A stretch of DNA of 64,000 bases from Paenibacillus sinensis. GTDB taxonomy: Bacteria > Bacillota > Bacilli > Paenibacillales > Paenibacillaceae. The first letter of the stretch is position 1. Each line of letters starts with the position of its first letter. The stretch lies in NCBI RefSeq assembly GCF_019904155.1, contig NZ_JAHCMB010000148.1, forward strand, positions 105,971 through 169,970, given 5' to 3'. A program made the translations under genes and the position numbers. The notes under the pieces were generated by a model. The model made no database searches and was not told where the DNA came from. It saw only the letters and a list, made by a program, of their open reading frames with translations. Shown one piece after another: positions 25,425-32,684 of this stretch.

Positions 25425-26531
25425 TTATTTGCCGGAATTCAAAATATCGGAATAAGCATCATTCGCAAATTTCTCCGGATCCGTATCCTTTTTCAAGAAA
25501 CCGGTCTTGCTGAATTGCCCTACGAAATAGCGAATGTCATCCTTGGCAGCGTCAGTCGTGTAATTAAAGTGATAACTCTTGATCAGATCGGTTACAAGCG
25601 CCAGATCATCGGTGGCGACATACTTCTTCTCGATCTCGATTTTGGCAGCCTCTTCAGGGTTCTGGGCAATCCAGGCTGTAGCCTTCTGATAAGCGCGCGC
25701 GATCGCCTGAACCTTCTCCGGGTTATCCTTGATCTGTTTACCGGAGGCATACAGGAAGCAGCAGCTCTTGCCAGCGAAGATCGGATCGGTGGAAATGTCG
25801 GAGAGCACCGTGTAGCCATTGTTATTCTCAGCCAGCTTGCCGAACGGGTCCCAGGCGGCGTAGACGTCGATCTCGCCTTTCTTGACACCCTCCTGAAGCT
25901 GATCCAGCGGATACGCCCGCCATTCCACGTCTTTCTGCGGATCAAGGCCCGCGTTGCTGAGTACCACGCTTGCTACCGCCATCGGAACTCCGCCGATCTC
26001 GTCGACCCCGATTCTCTTGCCTTTCAGATCGGCGGCCGATTTAATGCTGGAGCCCGGAGGCACAACCAGCTTGATGCAGCCGTGATGCAGCCCGCCGATC
26101 ACCTTCAGGTCAAGACCTTGCTGGATGGATGTGAACCATACGAAGTCGCCGTTCGTTACCGTGAATTCACCTGTTGCAAGTCCGGCCTTCATGGAATCCA
26201 TCGAGCCGCTGACCAGTTCAACATCCAATCCCTCTTCGGCAAAGAAGCCTTTCTCATATGCAATATAGCTTGGCGCTCCGCACACGGCGCCGCTCAGTGC
26301 CTGTATCTTCAGCTTGCCGAACTTATACGAGGCCGGCTTCGCCGCCGCAGCCGTGCTTGCGGCGGACGCCGACGGTGATCCGGCGGTACTTGCACTCTGT
26401 GTTGCCGTATGATTCGCGTGATCCTCCTTGTTAGTTGCATTTGTTGCTGATTGATTATTCCCGCAAGCGGTGATTGCCACCAAGGCTGCCGTAACCAGCA
26501 GTATGGCTGGCAGCTTTATTTTGTTCCTCAT
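25425..26531 (-). CDS. ABC importer substrate-binding lipoprotein (NMT1/SsuA-like)
   Basis: 368-aa lipoprotein (lipobox AITAC, Cys23) followed by a 45-residue Ser/Thr/Ala linker with His residues, then an SsuA/TauA/NrtA-type periplasmic fold (CGAPSYIAYEKGFFAEEGLDVELV). Such proteins bind sulfonates, nitrate, or thiamine-precursor-like molecules. Its place between O-acetylhomoserine sulfhydrylase and nitrogenase-like genes suggests an organosulfur ligand, by inference only. Confidence 0.88.
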   Translation of the reverse strand: MRNKIKLPAILLVTAALVAITACGNNQSATNATNKEDHANHTATQSASTAGSPSASAASTAAAAKPASYKFGKLKIQALSGAVCGAPSYIAYEKGFFAEEGLDVELVSGSMDSMKAGLATGEFTVTNGDFVWFTSIQQGLDLKVIGGLHHGCIKLVVPPGSSIKSAADLKGKRIGVDEIGGVPMAVASVVLSNAGLDPQKDVEWRAYPLDQLQEGVKKGEIDVYAAWDPFGKLAENNNGYTVLSDISTDPIFAGKSCCFLYASGKQIKDNPEKVQAIARAYQKATAWIAQNPEEAAKIEIEKKYVATDDLALVTDLIKSYHFNYTTDAAKDDIRYFVGQFSKTGFLKKDTDPEKFANDAYSDILNSGK

Positions 26532-26593
26532 GATCCCTAGATCCTCCCTATTTGTGCTTGTTTCTTCTCTGTTTTTAATTTAGATGTGTTTCT

Positions 26594-27916
26594 CTATACT
26601 ACTGCTTTGACAAAAGCCTGATTGAATGCTTGCTCCAGATCGGCAATCAAGTCTTCGGCAGATTCCAGCCCAATGGATAGCCGCACGGTCTCTGGTTTAA
26701 TTCCGGCCAGTGCCTGCTCCTCCGGATTCAATTCTCCATGGGTCGTCTTTGGCGAATTGATGATAAGAGAACGGGCATCCCCTACATTGGCGTGATAACT
26801 GAACAGCTTCACTGAGTTAAGGAAGACCTTCAGCTGCTCTTCATCTCCCTTGAAGCCGAAGGAGAATATCGATCCGGCGCCTTTGGGGAAGTATTTCTCC
26901 GCCAGCTCACGGTACGGATTTCCTTCCGCAGCGGGATGGCTTACCCAGCTTACCTTATCGTTCTGTTCCAGGTATTTCACAACTTTCAGGGTGTTCGCAA
27001 TTTGCTTATCGACCCGTTCAGTCAAAGTCACCAACCCTTGAATCAGAAGGAAAGCGTCGAACGGGCTCAGTGCCGCCCCGAAATAGGCCAGGTAGCTAAG
27101 CCGGATTCTGGTTGTGAACGGTGCGTCGGGGAAGACCTCCAGAGTGCTGCGCTCCCGGCCGGTAGCCTGATCCCGCAGAAGAAACTGTGGCTCTTCAAAT
27201 TGGGGGAACTTGCCGTTTGCCCAGTTGAACTTGCCGTTCTCCACAATTACTCCGCCGATTGTCGTGCCATGGCCGCCGATCGCCTTGGTCGCTGAGTAGA
27301 TGATAATATCAGCTCCATGGGAGAACGAATCGAACAGGTATGGCGTCCCGAAAGTATTATCAATAACCAGAGGAAGTCCGTTGTCATGCGCAATTTCGGC
27401 AATGGCTTCCACGTCCAGGATCGTTGCATTAGGGTTGCTGATGCTCTCGATCAGTATCGCTTTCGTGTCCGGTCCGATCGCCCGCCGGAAAGACTGAGGA
27501 TCATCCGAATCCTCTACAAACTCCACTTTGACACCGAACTTCGGGAACAGATGCTTGATTGCGTCAAAGGTACCGCCATATAGTCTGGGCGTCGTCAGAA
27601 TCGTTCCGCCACCTTCCGCCAGGTTCAGCAGCGTATATGCTACTGCAGCCATACCGGATGCGACCGCGACCGCTCCCGTGCCCTTGTCCAAAGCCGTCAA
27701 TCGCTGCTCCAGCACCGCTACGGTCGGGTTGCCGATCCGGGTATACAGATAGCCGGCTTCCTCCATACCGAACAGCTTCTCTGCCCGCTCGACGCTGCCA
27801 AGATCATAGGATGCCGTCTGATAGATCGGCACCGCTACCGCATATTGATGCTCGCTGGAATCATAACCCGCTCTAACCTTCAACGTGTCAAAGCCCAAAG
27901 GCTGTTGTTCCGTCAT
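26594..27916 (-). CDS. metY: O-acetylhomoserine sulfhydrylase (Cys/Met metabolism PLP enzyme)
   Basis: 440-aa PLP enzyme of the cystathionine gamma-synthase group. Lys211 in SATKAIGGHG binds PLP; AVASGMAA (85-92), the phosphate-binding YTRIGNPT (58-65) and the length, longer than MetB (about 380 aa) with the insertion around 225-260, point to O-acetylhomoserine sulfhydrylase. It joins sulfide or methanethiol to O-acetylhomoserine giving homocysteine or methionine. In this operon it could capture methanethiol released by the nitrogenase-like enzyme. ATG 27916 follows GGGAAG. Confidence 0.9.
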   Translation of the reverse strand: MTEQQPLGFDTLKVRAGYDSSEHQYAVAVPIYQTASYDLGSVERAEKLFGMEEAGYLYTRIGNPTVAVLEQRLTALDKGTGAVAVASGMAAVAYTLLNLAEGGGTILTTPRLYGGTFDAIKHLFPKFGVKVEFVEDSDDPQSFRRAIGPDTKAILIESISNPNATILDVEAIAEIAHDNGLPLVIDNTFGTPYLFDSFSHGADIIIYSATKAIGGHGTTIGGVIVENGKFNWANGKFPQFEEPQFLLRDQATGRERSTLEVFPDAPFTTRIRLSYLAYFGAALSPFDAFLLIQGLVTLTERVDKQIANTLKVVKYLEQNDKVSWVSHPAAEGNPYRELAEKYFPKGAGSIFSFGFKGDEEQLKVFLNSVKLFSYHANVGDARSLIINSPKTTHGELNPEEQALAGIKPETVRLSIGLESAEDLIADLEQAFNQAFVKAVV

Positions 27917-27942
27917 TTCAAATCCCCACTTCCCTGAATAAA

Positions 27943-28299
27943 TTATTCTCTTGTCAAAATCGAACCCCTATTGGACTGAAGAAACCGGGTCAATCGATTC
28001 AGCGCCTTGTCTATGGGGGCCTCTACAGCCAGCGCCGTAACGCCGAATTGGCTCAATGCCCCGATCGCTCCTCGCCCAATTTGTGCCGCAAGCACGCAGC
28101 CGCAGTCGGACAATTCCTCCGCCATTGTACGCAGCCTGTTAGGCTCATGCCCCTCTTGAATTCGATCAGGCACAACCACTCTGCTCTCAATGAACATATA
28201 TTCTCCTGCCTCAGAAATCTCATAGATCAGGAATCGGCTGCATCGGCCGAAATGCTCATCCACGGTATAACCGTCGGAGCTGCCAACCGCCACTTTCAC
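27943..28299 (-). CDS. NifX/NifB C-terminal-like cofactor-binding protein
   Basis: 118-aa protein of the dinitrogenase Fe-Mo cofactor biosynthesis family (MKVAVGSSDGYTVDEHFGRCSRFLIYEI; HFG is the family mark). Such proteins bind or carry NifB-type Fe-S cofactor precursors. First gene of the operon leading to the nitrogenase-like subunits, which supports a role in their cofactor supply. GTG 28299 follows GGGGGGAG. It includes Cys20, Cys66 and Cys68 as possible ligands. Confidence 0.85.
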   Translation of the reverse strand: MKVAVGSSDGYTVDEHFGRCSRFLIYEISEAGEYMFIESRVVVPDRIQEGHEPNRLRTMAEELSDCGCVLAAQIGRGAIGALSQFGVTALAVEAPIDKALNRLTRFLQSNRGSILTRE

Positions 28300-28404
28300 C
28301 TGTATCTCCCCCCTTCCTGCCTTGCGTCGTTCTCGCTTGTACTACATTTTTCAGATGACCGTATGTCTTTGTGTATGGGCCCCCTTCACCGTTAAAAAAC
28401 AAAA

Positions 28405-28431
28405 GAGGCCCCTGTAAAAATCAGGGGCCTC
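28405..28431 (-). terminator. Intrinsic terminator between the two redox operons
   Basis: GAGGCCCCTG/CAGGGGCCTC with AT-rich loop, followed on the minus strand by TTTTGTTTTTT. It lies after the oxidoreductase operon but also downstream of a promoter (28508-28536) for the NifX-like operon, so it could serve as an attenuator for the latter. Confidence 0.82.
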
Positions 28432-28465
28432 CATTGATATGGTCGGCATGTGAAGTTGTTCACAA

Positions 28466-28501
28466 CAATTCTTATTACTATATTTCCAATTGAATTACTA
28501 T
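28466..28501 (-). repeat. Direct repeat overlapping the start of the NifX-like operon transcript
   Basis: CAATTcttATTACTAT (28466-28481) and CAATTgaATTACTAT (28487-28501), 21 bases apart, immediately downstream of the -10 box. A two-turn period fits a dimer of regulators binding one face of the DNA. The right half (AAGAATT on the minus strand) is loosely like CymR-type sulfur boxes, but the match is weak. Confidence 0.5.
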
Positions 28502-28507
28502 GCTTTA

Positions 28508-28536
28508 AATATAGCGAATTCACTACGATACTTCAA
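28508..28536 (-). promoter_or_regulatory. SigA-type promoter of the NifX-like/metY/nitrogenase-like operon
   Basis: Minus strand TTGAAG (28536-28531), 17-base spacer, TATATT (28513-28508). The leader to GTG 28299 is about 200 bases and contains direct repeats and a terminator. Confidence 0.6.
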
Positions 28537-28660
28537 TCCTTATTCCGTGAATAAACTGTGATATTTTCAGAATAAGGGAGCATTCTCACTTCAGAACTTA
28601 TTAAAGCAAACGGCAGACCCCATAGGGCCCGCCGCTGCAAAATCTATCACACGTCGTTTC

Positions 28661-30964
28661 TTACAGCTCCGGATGCTCGTGCTTCGCTTTCAGACGGCTC
28701 CAGCGGCGCTCGACTTCTTCCTTGAAGCTGTTCAGCGCGGGCTCGTTCTCTTCCTTCAGCAGGTGGCGAGTCTTGCCCATTCCTTTGAGCCATTCCGTTA
28801 CGTCAACCCGTTTCTCCTTCTCTTCCGGGTTATACGTAATCGTGGTGACTCCCTGTTCCACTTCATACAGCGGGAAGAAGCAGGAGTCCACAGCCAGAGA
28901 TACGAGCTTCGTGCCCAGATGATCGTCTGTCATCCAGTTCAGCGGGCAAGCCGACAGGATTTTGCCGTAAGCCAGACCTTCGTTCTGAGCATACCACTGA
29001 GCCTTGGCGGCTTTCTTCACCAGATCCTGCGGGAAGGCTTCGCAGCCCGTAAAGACGTAAGGAACATTCGTTGCCGCCATAATCTGCGGCGTATCCTTAT
29101 GCTGCGTTACTTTACCTTTCTGGGTCTTGCCGATGCTCGATGTGGATGTACGATGTCCGATCGGCGTCGAATACGACTGCTGGGCGCCGGTGTTCATGTA
29201 GCCCTCATTGTCATATTCCACGATGATCATCTTATGTCCGCGGAGCGCGGCGCCGATTGCCGGTCCCATACCGATATCCATACCACCGTCGCCGGTTACC
29301 ATGACGAATGTGAAATCATCTTTCAGGCCGAGTTCGTCCAGCTCGCCGCGGCGCTTGCGTTCCCAGAACATTTCCACGACACCGGACATCGTTGCTGCCC
29401 CGTTCTGGAACAGGTTATGGATGAACGTCGATTTATGGGAGGAATACGGATATCCCGTTGTTGTTACGTAAGCGCAGCCTGTATGGTACAGAGCCACAAT
29501 ATCGCCTTCAATACCTTTGAAGAACAACTCCAGACCGGAGAAGATGCCGCATCCCGGACAAGTACCATGCCCCGGAGACAAGCGCTTCGGCTTCACGGTC
29601 AGACTGCGCAGCGGCGGAACCTTGACCTTCAGCTTGCCGGTTTCTTCATCCTTGTCAACCGTAATCAGGCCAGTCTTCAGCGACTCGAAGTTCAGCGGCT
29701 TAATCACCCGTTTCGGCGCGCTTTCCGGAGTTCCCGGATTGTGGCCGTAGTAGTCGAACGGAACCTTAACTTCGCCCGTCTCTGCCGCTTCGATCGCCAG
29801 CTGGAACAGGTTATGGCCGTCTTCGGAGAAGAAGTCCTTGCCGCCTACGCCGTAGATCCGGCTGATGACCTTGGTTGTTGTATTGCCATATGTGAACAGA
29901 GCGGCTTTGATTTCGTTAACCATGTTGCCGCCATGAGCGCCGAACGAATCCGCGCGGTCGCCTACGGTAACCGCCTTGACGTTCTTCAAAGCTTCAGCAA
30001 TCTGCTTCTGCGGGAACGGACGGATAATATTCGGAGACAGCGCACCCGCCTTCACTCCCTGATTGCGAAGCTGATCAACGACGTCCTTGATGATTTCCGA
30101 GGCGGAGTTCAGCAGGAATACCGCAACTTCGGCGTCTTCCATCCGGTATTGCTCCAGAATCGGATAGTGCCGCCCTGTCAGCTCGGCGTATTCCTTGGCG
30201 ATTTCTTCAAATACATCACCGGCGTTGTACATAGCCACGGACTGCTGGTATTTGTTATTGATGTAATCCGGTTCGTTCATGTACGGGCCTACGGAAATCG
30301 GGTTCTCGCGGTCGAGTGTATCGTCGTACCCCTTCGGCTGCGGTCCGATGAAACTCTGCACATCCTCACGCTTCGCGATAGCCTGTACACGGCGCTTCTG
30401 GTGAGAGGTGAAATAGCCGTCCATCGCCACAAGCACAGGCAGACGCACCTTGGCATGCTCGGCGAGCTTAATGGCCATAATATTCATATCGTATACGGAC
30501 TGGGGATCACGGCACATCAGAATCGGCCAGCCTGTGTTCAAGGCAAAGTACAGGTCCGAATGGTCGCCGTGAATGTTCAGCGGTCCGGAAATGGAGCGGC
30601 AGATCAGGTTCATGACCATCGGCATCCGCGTGCCGGACTGTACCGGAAGCTGCTCCAGCATGTACAGGTAGCCCTGTGCGCTGGTAGCGTTGAATACGCG
30701 GCCGCCAGCTGTCGAGGCGCCATAGCAGATGCCTGCGGAGCTGTGCTCGCCGTCGGAAGGAACCAGCATGATATCATGCTGTCCGCTGGCTTTCATCGTA
30801 TCAAGGAATTGGGCAACCTCTGTGGATGGGGAAATCGGGAAGTACCCCATGACGTGATAATTGATCTGGTGGGCAGCATAAGCCGCCATTTCATTGCCGG
30901 ATTCATATAAAAATTTCTGCTCCACTTTGGCAGAGCCGACTTCTTTTTCATAATCGATTGCCAT
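28661..30964 (-). CDS. 2-oxoacid:ferredoxin oxidoreductase, fused alpha-beta subunit (PFOR-like)
   Basis: 767-aa fusion. The N-terminal two thirds are the alpha part (GNEMAAYAAHQINYHVMGYFPISPSTEVAQ, then RxADSFGAHG), and the rest from about 465 is the beta part with CPGCG (Cys469, Cys472), HTGCA and a TPP-binding GDGGMDIGMG motif. The cluster ligands and TPP site are complete, so it should oxidise a 2-oxoacid to acyl-CoA and reduce ferredoxin or flavodoxin. Pyruvate is likely but not provable from sequence. Works with the gamma-delta subunit directly upstream. Paenibacillus nitrogen fixers use a two-gene PFOR (pfoAB) as an electron source for nitrogenase, from memory. Confidence 0.88.
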   Translation of the reverse strand: MAIDYEKEVGSAKVEQKFLYESGNEMAAYAAHQINYHVMGYFPISPSTEVAQFLDTMKASGQHDIMLVPSDGEHSSAGICYGASTAGGRVFNATSAQGYLYMLEQLPVQSGTRMPMVMNLICRSISGPLNIHGDHSDLYFALNTGWPILMCRDPQSVYDMNIMAIKLAEHAKVRLPVLVAMDGYFTSHQKRRVQAIAKREDVQSFIGPQPKGYDDTLDRENPISVGPYMNEPDYINNKYQQSVAMYNAGDVFEEIAKEYAELTGRHYPILEQYRMEDAEVAVFLLNSASEIIKDVVDQLRNQGVKAGALSPNIIRPFPQKQIAEALKNVKAVTVGDRADSFGAHGGNMVNEIKAALFTYGNTTTKVISRIYGVGGKDFFSEDGHNLFQLAIEAAETGEVKVPFDYYGHNPGTPESAPKRVIKPLNFESLKTGLITVDKDEETGKLKVKVPPLRSLTVKPKRLSPGHGTCPGCGIFSGLELFFKGIEGDIVALYHTGCAYVTTTGYPYSSHKSTFIHNLFQNGAATMSGVVEMFWERKRRGELDELGLKDDFTFVMVTGDGGMDIGMGPAIGAALRGHKMIIVEYDNEGYMNTGAQQSYSTPIGHRTSTSSIGKTQKGKVTQHKDTPQIMAATNVPYVFTGCEAFPQDLVKKAAKAQWYAQNEGLAYGKILSACPLNWMTDDHLGTKLVSLAVDSCFFPLYEVEQGVTTITYNPEEKEKRVDVTEWLKGMGKTRHLLKEENEPALNSFKEEVERRWSRLKAKHEHPEL

Positions 30965-30989
30965 TTCTCTTCCACCTTTCTCTCGAAAT

Positions 30990-32006
30990 TCAGATCTGTT
31001 CGACTAGATCGAAGCTGTGACGAACTGTATTCGCTTCAGCGAAGCCTTCCTTCTCACGAACGCGGGAGAGCGCTGAGGTCGGGCAAGCTTCCACGCATTT
31101 CAGGCAGCCCTTGCAGTACTGGTAATCGATCCCTTTCAGGAACATCATCGATCTGCCCTTCTTATTAACCGTCTCTTCCCACACGAAGCACATGTCTGGA
31201 CACACGGTATCGCACTCTGCGCAGTTGATGCAGGATTCGTTATCATACTTCGGAATAAGTCCCGAACGGGATATGCTGAGATCTTTCAGGAAGGTCGTGC
31301 CTGGATTGACAATGGTGCCGCCCATCGGCTGGGTTTCGTAGCCAAGCGGCGAAGTGTCGGAACGGACGAACTCCGGCATGCTCTCACCTTCCGGAAGCTC
31401 AAAGGTCAAGAATTTCACTTCGTTGTAGCCTCTGTCGAATGTGGTGATGGCCGACTGTACCGCCTGGGGATATTTCTTGCCGAGCGATTTCTCGATAACG
31501 GCCTTCATCGTATCGGGATCGAGGAACGGGCAGAGACGGAACAGTCCGCCCAGCATGGCCATATTAACACGGTTCTTCTCTTCCAGCGCGATGATCGTGG
31601 CGTCAACCACGGCGATCGTACCGGCCGTAACGCCCAGCAGTTCCTTCAGTTCCTCGGGCGACTTGGAGGAGTTCACCAGCACGGTGCTGTCAGCTTGAAT
31701 GCCGCTAGTCACGTTGACGATCTTGCCCAGCGATTCATGGAAGACGCCAACGACATGAGGACGTTCGACCGGCGAGGTGTCGCGGATCGGAGTGTTGAGG
31801 TCGCAGAAGCGGATATGCGCCTTAACCGGGGAGCCCTTCTTCTCCGAGCCATAGGACGAGAAGCTGACGCCGTTCATGTTGGCGCCTACGACTCCGGCTT
31901 CTGCCAGCATCTTGCCGGCAAGGTTCGCTCCAAGACCTCCTATGGATTCAAGACGGATCTCGAAGAACCCGAGTTCATTAACTTTCGGTAATTGTACCAC
32001 CGACAT
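30990..32006 (-). CDS. 2-oxoacid:ferredoxin oxidoreductase, fused gamma-delta subunit
   Basis: 338-aa fusion of the gamma domain (GGLGANLAGKMLAEAG, CoA-binding) with a C-terminal two-cluster ferredoxin (delta): Cys259-x2-Cys262-x2-Cys265-x3-Cys269 and Cys298-x2-Cys301-x2-Cys304-x3-Cys308. First gene of the operon, 25 bases before the alpha-beta gene. ATG 32006 follows AAAGGGG. Confidence 0.9.
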   Translation of the reverse strand: MSVVQLPKVNELGFFEIRLESIGGLGANLAGKMLAEAGVVGANMNGVSFSSYGSEKKGSPVKAHIRFCDLNTPIRDTSPVERPHVVGVFHESLGKIVNVTSGIQADSTVLVNSSKSPEELKELLGVTAGTIAVVDATIIALEEKNRVNMAMLGGLFRLCPFLDPDTMKAVIEKSLGKKYPQAVQSAITTFDRGYNEVKFLTFELPEGESMPEFVRSDTSPLGYETQPMGGTIVNPGTTFLKDLSISRSGLIPKYDNESCINCAECDTVCPDMCFVWEETVNKKGRSMMFLKGIDYQYCKGCLKCVEACPTSALSRVREKEGFAEANTVRHSFDLVEQI

Positions 32007-32029
32007 AACCCCTTTCTTCTGTGTCAGCT

Positions 32030-32057
32030 AGAATAACATCCTGATTGACTTTTTCAA
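32030..32057 (-). promoter_or_regulatory. SigA-type promoter of the oxidoreductase operon
   Basis: Minus strand TTGAAA (32057-32052), 16-base spacer, TATTCT (32035-32030), 24 bases before the start codon at 32006. Confidence 0.5.
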
Positions 32058-32240
32058 AATTGTACCCTGATACCCGCCGCGGACGAAGTGATAAATCTTG
32101 CACAACGCGTCCATTTGGAATCAATAAAACTGATGGACAAGCCATATTTCACTTATATGCGGAAGGATGGTGTAACAGCAAGAGGAAGAAAGCTTCCACC
32201 AAAATCGATAATTATGTCTAAAATGTGTCTTCCGCTGCAC

Positions 32241-32303
32241 TGTGACATTTGTTACCTATAATCTAACTAGAAAAATAAAATTTAAGATGTTAAATTTGTC
32301 ACA
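32241..32303. promoter_or_regulatory. Two Fnr/CRP-like 16-bp boxes
   Basis: TGTTAAATTTGTCACA (32288-32303) differs from TGTGA-N6-TCACA at one position; TGTGACATTTGTTACC (32241-32256) differs at two. They share ATTTGT and are 47 bases apart. TTGAGGATGATCAA overlaps the first. They lie about 240 bases upstream of the oxidoreductase start. Confidence 0.4.
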
Positions 32304-32381
32304 TTGAGGATGATCAAAATCACATTATATGAAAGAAAAAAATCAAGCCGCTAATCGCATGGCAAAAAAACGCATAAAAAT

Positions 32382-32418
32382 GCCTCTTCCCTACCCCATT
32401 TCGGAGGTTTAAAGAGGC
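32382..32418 (-). terminator. Minus-strand intrinsic terminator
   Basis: GCCTCTT/AAGAGGC arms plus inner CCTC/GG(T)AGG pairing, then T5 and T7 on the minus strand. It ends a transcript that crosses the RNA candidate at 32494-32572. Confidence 0.7.
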
Positions 32419-32493
32419 AAAATTGAAAGTGCAGATTTCTCTGCCGGAAAATAAATGTAACGATCATTGATTTTCACAAAAAAATCAAAATAT

Positions 32494-32572
32494 TTGCGGG
32501 GTGCCAAGGCCTTGACCGCGGCCGAACGGTTTCGCATCCCTTGGCTAGAGATTAAAGCCGCTTAAGCCGCAA
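32494..32572 (-). ncRNA. Candidate structured RNA
   Basis: Nested pairing: P1 TTGCGG/CCGCAA (outer, 32567-32572 with 32494-32499), P2 GCCAAGG/CCTTGGC (32503-32509 with 32539-32545), P3 ACCG/CGGT (32515-32518 with 32527-32530). A run of seven T on the minus strand follows 10 bases later. It does not match a riboswitch I can name. It may be a small RNA or the 3' UTR of the glycosyltransferase gene. Confidence 0.35.
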
Positions 32573-32684
32573 TCATTCTGCCTGAACCACGCTCTAATGA
32601 TTCGATAAATAGAACCGGACAATTCTCATTGTTAAACGTCGCCAATTACTGGCCTCCGCTTGTTGATATTCGACCCGGATGAGA

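Larger units (their letters stand above)
32007..32684. other. 678-base intergenic region with regulatory-like elements and an RNA candidate
   Basis: No gene with a ribosome site was found. It contains the promoter above, two 16-bp Fnr/CRP-like boxes (32241-32256, 32288-32303), a terminator (32382-32418) and a foldable GC-rich element (32494-32572). A perfect TATAAT sits at 32257-32262 on the plus strand without a good -35. Confidence 0.5.

Noticed and set aside
28673..30910. 745-codon open frame on the plus strand
   Set aside because: It lies entirely antisense to the oxidoreductase alpha-beta gene, has no ribosome site or domain, and the antisense frame of a GC-rich gene is often open.
32288..32303. 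GlnR/TnrA site
   Set aside because: The spacing between TGTTA and TCACA is 6, whereas the consensus TGTNA-N7-TNACA needs 7; the CRP/Fnr pattern fits better.
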